Origin: Mimachlamys varia
Taxonomy: Eukaryota > Mollusca > Bivalvia > Pectinida > Pectinidae
Length of the DNA stretch: 64,000 bases
Assembly (NCBI GenBank): GCA_947623455.1
Contig: OX392541.1
Location: forward strand, 4,726,701-4,790,700
Direction of reading: 5' to 3'
Both the position numbers and the translations under genes were made by a program. Under the pieces are notes generated by a model. That model ran no database searches. It saw nothing but the letters and a program-made list of their open reading frames with translations, and had not been told where the DNA came from. Shown one piece after another: positions 52,201 to 61,200 of the stretch (position 1 is its first letter; the number at the start of each line of letters is the position of its first letter).

Positions 52201-55200
52201 AATTAACCCATTCCCACATTGTCTACCCATATCTAATTCATCCATTCCCACATTGTCTATAACCATATCTAATTGACCCATTCCCACATTGTCTATACCC
52301 ATATCAAAGTGACCCATTCCCACATTGTCTATAACCATATCTAATTGACCCATTCCCACATTGTCTATAACCATATCTAATTGACCCATTCCCACATTGT
52401 CTATAACCATATCTAATTGACCCATTCCCACATTGTCTATACCCATATCTAATTAACCCATTCCCACATTTTCTATACCCATATCTAATTGACCCATTCC
52501 CACATTGTCTATAACCATATCTAATTGACCCATTCCCACATGGTCTATAACCATATCAAAGTGACCCATTCCCACATTGTCTACCCATATCTAATTGACC
52601 CATTCCCACATTGTCTACCCATATCTAATTAACCAATTCCCACATTGTCTACCCATATCTAATTGACCCATTCCCACATTGTCTATAACCATATCTAATT
52701 GACCCATTCCCACATGGTCTATAACCATATCAAAGTGACCCATTCCCACATTGTCTACCCATATCTAATTGACCCATTCCCACATTGTCTACCCATATCT
52801 AATTAACCAATTCCCACATTGTCTATACCCATATCTAATTGATCCATTCCCACATTGTCTCTAACCATATCAAAGTGATCCATTCCCACATTGTCTACCC
52901 ATATCTAATTGACCCATTCCCACATTGTCTATACCAATATCTAATTGACCCATTCCCACATTGTCTATACCCATATCTAATTGACCCATTCGAACATTTT
53001 CTATACCCATATCTTATTGACCAATTCCCACATTGTCTATGCCCATATCAAATTCTCTCATTCCCACATTGTCTATACCCATATCTAATTGACCCATTCC
53101 AACATTGTCTATACCCATATCTAATTGACCCATTCCCACATTGTCTATACCCATATCAAAGTGATCTATTCCCACATTGTCTATACCCATATCTAATTGA
53201 CCCATTCCCACATTGTCTATACCCATATCTAATTGACCCATTCCCACATTGTCTATACCCATATCTAATTGACCCATTCCCACATTGTCTACCCATATCT
53301 AATTGACCCATTCCCACATTGTCTATACCCATATCTAATTGACCCATTCCCACATTGTCTATAACAATATCTAATTGATCCATTCCCACATTGTCTATAA
53401 CCATATCTAATTGACCCATACCCACATTGTCTATACCCATATCAAATTGTCTCATTCCCACATTGTCTATACCCATATCTAATTGATCCATTCCCGCATT
53501 GTCTATAACCATATCTAATTGACCCATTCCCACATTGTCTATACCAATATCTAATTGACCCATTCCCACATTGTCTATACCCATGTCAAAGTGACCCATT
53601 CCCACATTGTCTATACCCATATCTAATTGACCCATTCCCACATTGTCTATAACCATATCTAATTGATCCATTCCCACATTGTCTATACCCATATCTAATT
53701 GACCCATTCCCACATTGTCTATACCCATATCTAATTGATCCATTCCCACATTGTCTATACCCATATCAAATTGTCTCATTCCCACATTGTCTACCCATAT
53801 CAAATTGTCTCATTCCCACATTGTCTACCCATATCTAATTGATCCATTCCCACATTGTCTATAACCATATCTAATTGATCCATTCCCACATTGTCTATAC
53901 CCATATCAAATTGTCTCATTCCCACATTGTCTACCCATATCTAATTGATCCATTCCCGCATTGTCTATAACCATATCTAATTGATCCATTCCCACATTGT
54001 CTATACCAATATCTAATTGACCCATTCCCACATGGTCTATACCCATGTCAAAGTGACCCATTCCCACATTGTCTATACCCATATCTAATTGACCCATTCC
54101 CACATTGTCTATAACCATATCTAATTGGCCAATTCCCACATTGTCTATACCCATATCTAATTGATCCATTCCCGCATTGTCTATAACCATATCAAAGTGA
54201 CCCATTCCCACATTGTCTATACCAATATCTAATTGACCAATTCCCACATTGTCTATACCAATATCTAATTTATCCATTCCCACATTTTCTATAACCATAT
54301 CTAATTGATCCATTCCAACATTGTCTACCCATATCAAATTGTCTCATTCCCACATTGTCTACCCATATCTAATTGATCCATTCCCACATTGTCTATAACC
54401 ATATCTAATTGATCCATTCCCACATTGTCTATACCCATATCAAATTGTCTCATTCCCACATTGTCTATACCCATATCTAATTGATCCATTCCCGCATTGT
54501 CTATAACCATATCAAAGTGACCCATTCCCACATTGTCTATACCCATATCTAATTGATCCATTCCCGCATTGTCTATAACCATATCAAAGTGACTCATTCC
54601 CACATTGTCTATACCCATATCTAATTGACCCATTCCCACATTGTCTATACCCATATCTAATTGACCAATTCCCACATTGTCTATACCAATATCTAATTGA
54701 TCCATTCCCGCATTGTCTATAACCATATCAAAGTGACCCATTCCCACATTGTCTATACCAATATCTAATTGACCAATTCCCACATTGTCTATACCAATAT
54801 CTAATTTATCCATTCCCACATTTTCTATAACCATATCTAATTGACCCATTCCCACATTGTCTATACCCATATCTAATTGATCCATTCCCGCATTGTTTAC
54901 CCATATCTAATTGATCCATTCCCACTTTATCTACCTATATCTAATTGATCCTTTCCCACATTGTCTATACCCATATCTAATTGATCCATTCCCGCATTGT
55001 CTACCCATATCTAATTGACCCATTCCCACATTGACTATAACCATATCTAATTGACCCATTCCCACATTGTCTATAACAATATCTAATTGACCCATTCCAA
55101 CATTGTCTATACCCATATTCCAACATTGTCTATACCCATATCTAATTGACCCATTCCCACATTGTCTATACCCATATCTAATTGATCCATTCCCGCATTG

Positions 55201-58200
55201 TCTACCCATATCAAAGTGACCCATTCCCACATTGTCTATAACCATATCTAATTGACCCATTCCCACATTGTCTATAACCATATCTAATTGACCCATTCCC
55301 ACATTGTCTATAACCATATCTAATTGACCCATTCCCACATTGTCTATAACCATATCTAATTGACCCATTCCCACATTGTCTATAACCATATCTAATTTAC
55401 CCATTCCCACATTGTCTATCACCATATCTAATTGACCCATTCCCACATTGTCTATAACTATATCTAATTTACCCATTCCCACATTGTCTATACCCATATC
55501 TAATTGATCCATTCCCACATTGTCTATACCCATATCTAATTGACCCATTCCCACATTGTCTATACCCATTTCTAATTGACCCATTCCCACATTGTCTATA
55601 ACCATATCTAATTTATCCATTCCCATATTGTCTATAACCATGTCTAATTGACCCATTCCCACATTGTCTATAACCATATCTAATTGACCCATTCCCACAT
55701 TGTCTATAACCATATCTAATTGACCCATTCCCACATTGTCTATACCCATATCAAATTGTCTCATTCCCACATTGTCTACCCATATCTAAGTGATCCATTC
55801 CCACATTGTCTATAACCATATCTAATTGATCCATTCCCACATTGTCTATACCCATATCAAATTGTCTCATTCCCACATTGTCTACCCATATCTAATTGAT
55901 CCATTCCCGCATTGTCTATAACCATATCAAAGTGACCCATTCCCACATTGTCTATACCCATATCTAATTGATCCATTCCCGCATTGTCTATAACCATATC
56001 AAAGTGACCCATTCCCACATTGTCTATACCCATATCTAATTGACCCATTCCCACATTGTCTATACCCATATCTAATTGATCAATTCCCACATTGTCTATA
56101 CCAATATCTAATTGATCCATTCCCGCATTGTCTATAACCATATCAAAGTGACCCATTCCCACATTGTCTATACCAATATCTAATTGACCCATTCCCACAT
56201 TGTCTATACCAATATCTAATTTATCCATTCCCACATTTTCTATAACCATATCTAATTGACCCATTCCCACATTGTCTATACCCATATCTAATTGATCCAT
56301 TCCCGCATTGTTTACCCATATCTAATTGATCCATTCCCACTTTATCTACCCATATCTAATTGATCCTTTCCCACATTGTCTATACCCATATCTAATTGAT
56401 CCATTCCCGCATTGTCTACCCATATCTAATTGACCCATTCCCACATTGACTATAACCATATCTAATTGACCCATTCCCACATTGTCTATAACAATATCTA
56501 ATTGACCCATTCCAACATTGTCTATACCCATATCTAATTGATCCTTTCCCACATTGTCTATACCCATATCTAATTGATCCATTCCCGCGTTGTCTACCCA
56601 TATCAAAGTGACCCATTCCCACATTGTCTATAACCATATCTAATTGACCCATTCCCACATTGTCTATAACCATATCTAATTGACCCATTCCCACATTGTC
56701 TATAACCATATCTAATTGACTCATTCCCACATGGTCTATAACCATATCTAATTGACCCATTCCCACATTGTCTATAACCATATCTAATTGACCCATTCCC
56801 ACATTGTCTATAACCATATCTAATTGACCCATTCCCACATTGTCTATACCCATATCTAATTGATCCGTTCCCACATTGTCTATACCCATATCTAATTGAC
56901 CCATTCCCACATTGTCTATACCCATTTCTAATTGACCCATTCCCACATTGTCTATAACAATATCTAATTTATCCATTCCCACATTGTCTATAACCATGTC
57001 TAATTGACCCATTCCCACATTGTCTATAACCATTTCTAATTGACCCATTCCCACATTGTCTATAACCATATCTAATTGACCCATTCCCACATTGGCTATA
57101 TCCATATCAAAGTGATCTATTCCCACATTGTCTACCCATATCTAATTAACCCATTCCCACATTGTCTATAACCATATCTAATTGATCCATTCCCACATTG
57201 TCTATACCCATATCAAAGTGACCCATTCCCACATTGTCTATACCCATATCTAATTGACCCATTCCCACATTGTCTATACCCATATCAAAGTGACCCATCC
57301 CACATTGTCTATACCCATATCTAATTGACCCATTCCCACATTGTCTATACCCATATCTAATTGACCCATTCCCACATTGTCTATACCCATATCTAATTGA
57401 CCCATTCCCACATTGTCTATACCCATATCAAAGTGACCCATTCCCACAATGTCTATACCGATATCAAAGTGACCCATTCCCACATTGTGTATACCCATAT
57501 CAAAGTGACCCATTCCCGCATTGTCTATACCGATATCAAAGTGACCCATTCCCACATTGTCTATACCCATATCAAAGTGACCCATTCCCACATTGTGTAT
57601 ACCCATATCAAAGTGACCCATTCCCACATTGTGTATACCCATATCAAAGTGACCCATTCCCACATTGTGTATACCCATATCAAAGTGACCGATTCCCACA
57701 TTGTGTATACCCATATCAAAGTGACCCATTCCCACATTGTGTATACCCATATCAAAGTGACCCATTCCCACATTGTGTATACCCATATCAAAGTGACCGA
57801 TTCCCACATTGTGTATACCCATATCAAAGTGACCCATTCCCACAATGTCTATACCGATATCAAAGTGACCCATTCCCACATTGTGTATACCCATATCAAA
57901 GTGACCCATTCCCGCATTGTCTATACCGATATCAAAGTGACCCATTCCCACATTGTGTATACCCATATCAAAGTGACCCATTCCCACATTGTGTATACCC
58001 ATATCAAAGTGACCCATTCCCACATTGTGTATACCCATATCAAAGTGACCCATTCCCACATTGTGTATACCCATATCAAAGTGACCGATTCCCACATTGT
58101 CTATACCCATATCTAATTGACCCATTCCCACATTGTCTATACCCATATCTAATTGACCCATTCCCACACTGTCTATACCCATATCTAATTGACCCATTCC

Positions 58201-61200
58201 CACATTGTCTATACCCATATCTAATTGACCAACTCCCACATTGTCTATACCAATATCTAATTGATCCATTCCCGCATTGTCTATAACCATATCAAAGTGA
58301 CCCATTCCCACATTGTCTATACCAATATCTAATTGACCCATTCCCACATTGTCTATACCAATATCTAATTTATCCATTCCCACATTTTCTATAACCATAT
58401 CTAATTGACCCATTCCCACATTGTCTATACCCATATCTAATTGATCCATTCCCGCATTGTTTACCCATATCTAATTGATCCATTCCCACTTTATCTACCC
58501 ATATCTAATTGATCCTTTCCCACATTGTCTATACCCATATCTAATTGATCCATTCCCGCATTGTCTACCCATATCTAATTGACCCATTCCCACATTGACT
58601 ATAACCATATCTAATTGACCCATTCCCACATTGTCTATAACAATATCTAATTGACCCATTCCAACATTGTCTATACCCATATCTAATTGATCCTTTCCCA
58701 CATTGTCTATACCCATATCTAATTGATCCATTCCCGCGTTGTCTACCCATATCAAAGTGACCCATTCCCACATTGTCTATAACCATATCTAATTGACCCA
58801 TTCCCACATTGTCTATAACCATATCTAATTGACCCATTCCCGCATTGTCTATAACCATATCTAATTGACTCATTCCCACATGGTCTATAACCATATCTAA
58901 TTGACCCATTCCCACATTGTCTATAACCATATCTAATTGACCCATTCCCACATTGTCTATAACCATATCTAATTGACCCATTCCCACATTGTCTATACCC
59001 ATATCTAATTGATCCGTTCCCACATTGTCTATACCCATATCTAATTGACCCATTCCCACATTGTCTATACCCATTTCTAATTGACCCATTCCCACATTGT
59101 CTATAACAATATCTAATTTATCCATTCCCACATTGTCTATAACCATGTCTAATTGACCCATTCCCACATTGTCTATAACCATTTCTAATTGACCCATTCC
59201 CACATTGTCTATAACCATATCTAATTGACCCATTCCCACATTGGCTATATCCATATCAAAGTGATCTATTCCCACATTGTCTACCCATATCTAATTAACC
59301 CATTCCCACATTGTCTATAACCATATCTAATTGATCCATTCCCACATTGTCTATACCCATATCAAAGTGACCCATTCCCACATTGTCTATACCCATATCT
59401 AATTGACCCATTCCCACATTGTCTATACCCATATCAAAGTGACCCATCCCACATTGTCTATACCCATATCTAATTGACCCATTCCCACATTGTCTATACC
59501 CATATCTAATTGACCCATTCCCACATTGTCTATACCCATATCTAATTGACCCATTCCCACATTGTCTATACCCATATCAAAGTGACCCATTCCCACAATG
59601 TCTATACCGATATCAAAGTGACCCATTCCCACATTGTGTATACCCATATCAAAGTGACCCATTCCCGCATTGTCTATACCGATATCAAAGTGACCCATTC
59701 CCACATTGTCTATACCCATATCAAAGTGACCCATTCCCACATTGTGTATACCCATATCAAAGTGACCCATTCCCACATTGTGTATACCCATATCAAAGTG
59801 ACCCATTCCCACATTGTGTATACCCATATCAAAGTGACCGATTCCCACATTGTGTATACCCATATCAAAGTGACCCATTCCCACATTGTGTATACCCATA
59901 TCAAAGTGACCCATTCCCACATTGTGTATACCCATATCAAAGTGACCGATTCCCACATTGTGTATACCCATATCAAAGTGACCCATTCCCACAATGTCTA
60001 TACCGATATCAAAGTGACCCATTCCCACATTGTGTATACCCATATCAAAGTGACCCATTCCCGCATTGTCTATACCGATATCAAAGTGACCCATTCCCAC
60101 ATTGTGTATACCCATATCAAAGTGACCCATTCCCACATTGTGTATACCCATATCAAAGTGACCCATTCCCACATTGTGTATACCCATATCAAAGTGACCC
60201 ATTCCCACATTGTGTATACCCATATCAAAGTGACCGATTCCCACATTGTCTATACCCATATCTAATTGACCCATTCCCACATTGTCTATACCCATATCTA
60301 ATTGACCCATTCCCACATTGTCTACCCATATCTAATTGACCCATTCCCACACTGTTTATACCCATATCTAATTGACCCATTCCCACACTGTTTATACCCA
60401 TATCTAATTGATCCATTCCCACATTGTCTATACCCATATCTAATTGACCCATTCCCACACTGTTTATACCCATATCTAATTGATCCATTCCCACATTGTC
60501 TATACCCATATCTAATTGACCCATTCCCACATTGTCTATACCCATATTTAATTGATCCATTCCCACATTGTCTATACCCATATCAAAGTGATCCATTCCC
60601 ACATTGTCTACCCATATCTAATTAACCCATTCCCACATTGTCTATACCCATATCAAAGTGACCCATTCCCACATTATCTATACCCATATCTAATTGACCC
60701 ATTCCCACATTGTCGATAACCATATCTAATTGACCCATTCCCACATGGTCTATAACCATATCAAAGTGACCCATTCCCGCATTGTCTATACCCATATCTA
60801 ATTAACCCATTCCCACATTGTCTATACCCATATCAAAGTGACCCATTCCCACATTGTCTATACCCATATCTAATTGATCCATTCCCACATTGTCTATACC
60901 CATATCAAAGTGATCTATTCCCACATTGTCTATACCCATATCTAATTGATCCATTCCCACATTGTCTATACCCATATCAAAGTGATCTATTCCCACATTG
61001 TCTATACCCATATCAAAGTGATCTATTCCCACATTGTCTATACCCATATCAAAGTGATCTATTCCCACATTGTCTATACCCATATCAAAGTGACCCATTC
61101 CCACATTGTCTATACCCATATCTAATTAACCCATTCCCACATTGTCTATACCCATATCAAAGTGACCCATTCCCACATTGTCTATACCCATATCTAATTG

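Noticed and set aside
57274..58449. 391-codon minus-strand frame MGIDNVGMGQLD...
   Set aside because: Product of a stop-free 36-bp unit, interrupted wherever a unit has an odd-length indel; no start context, signal or non-repeat part.
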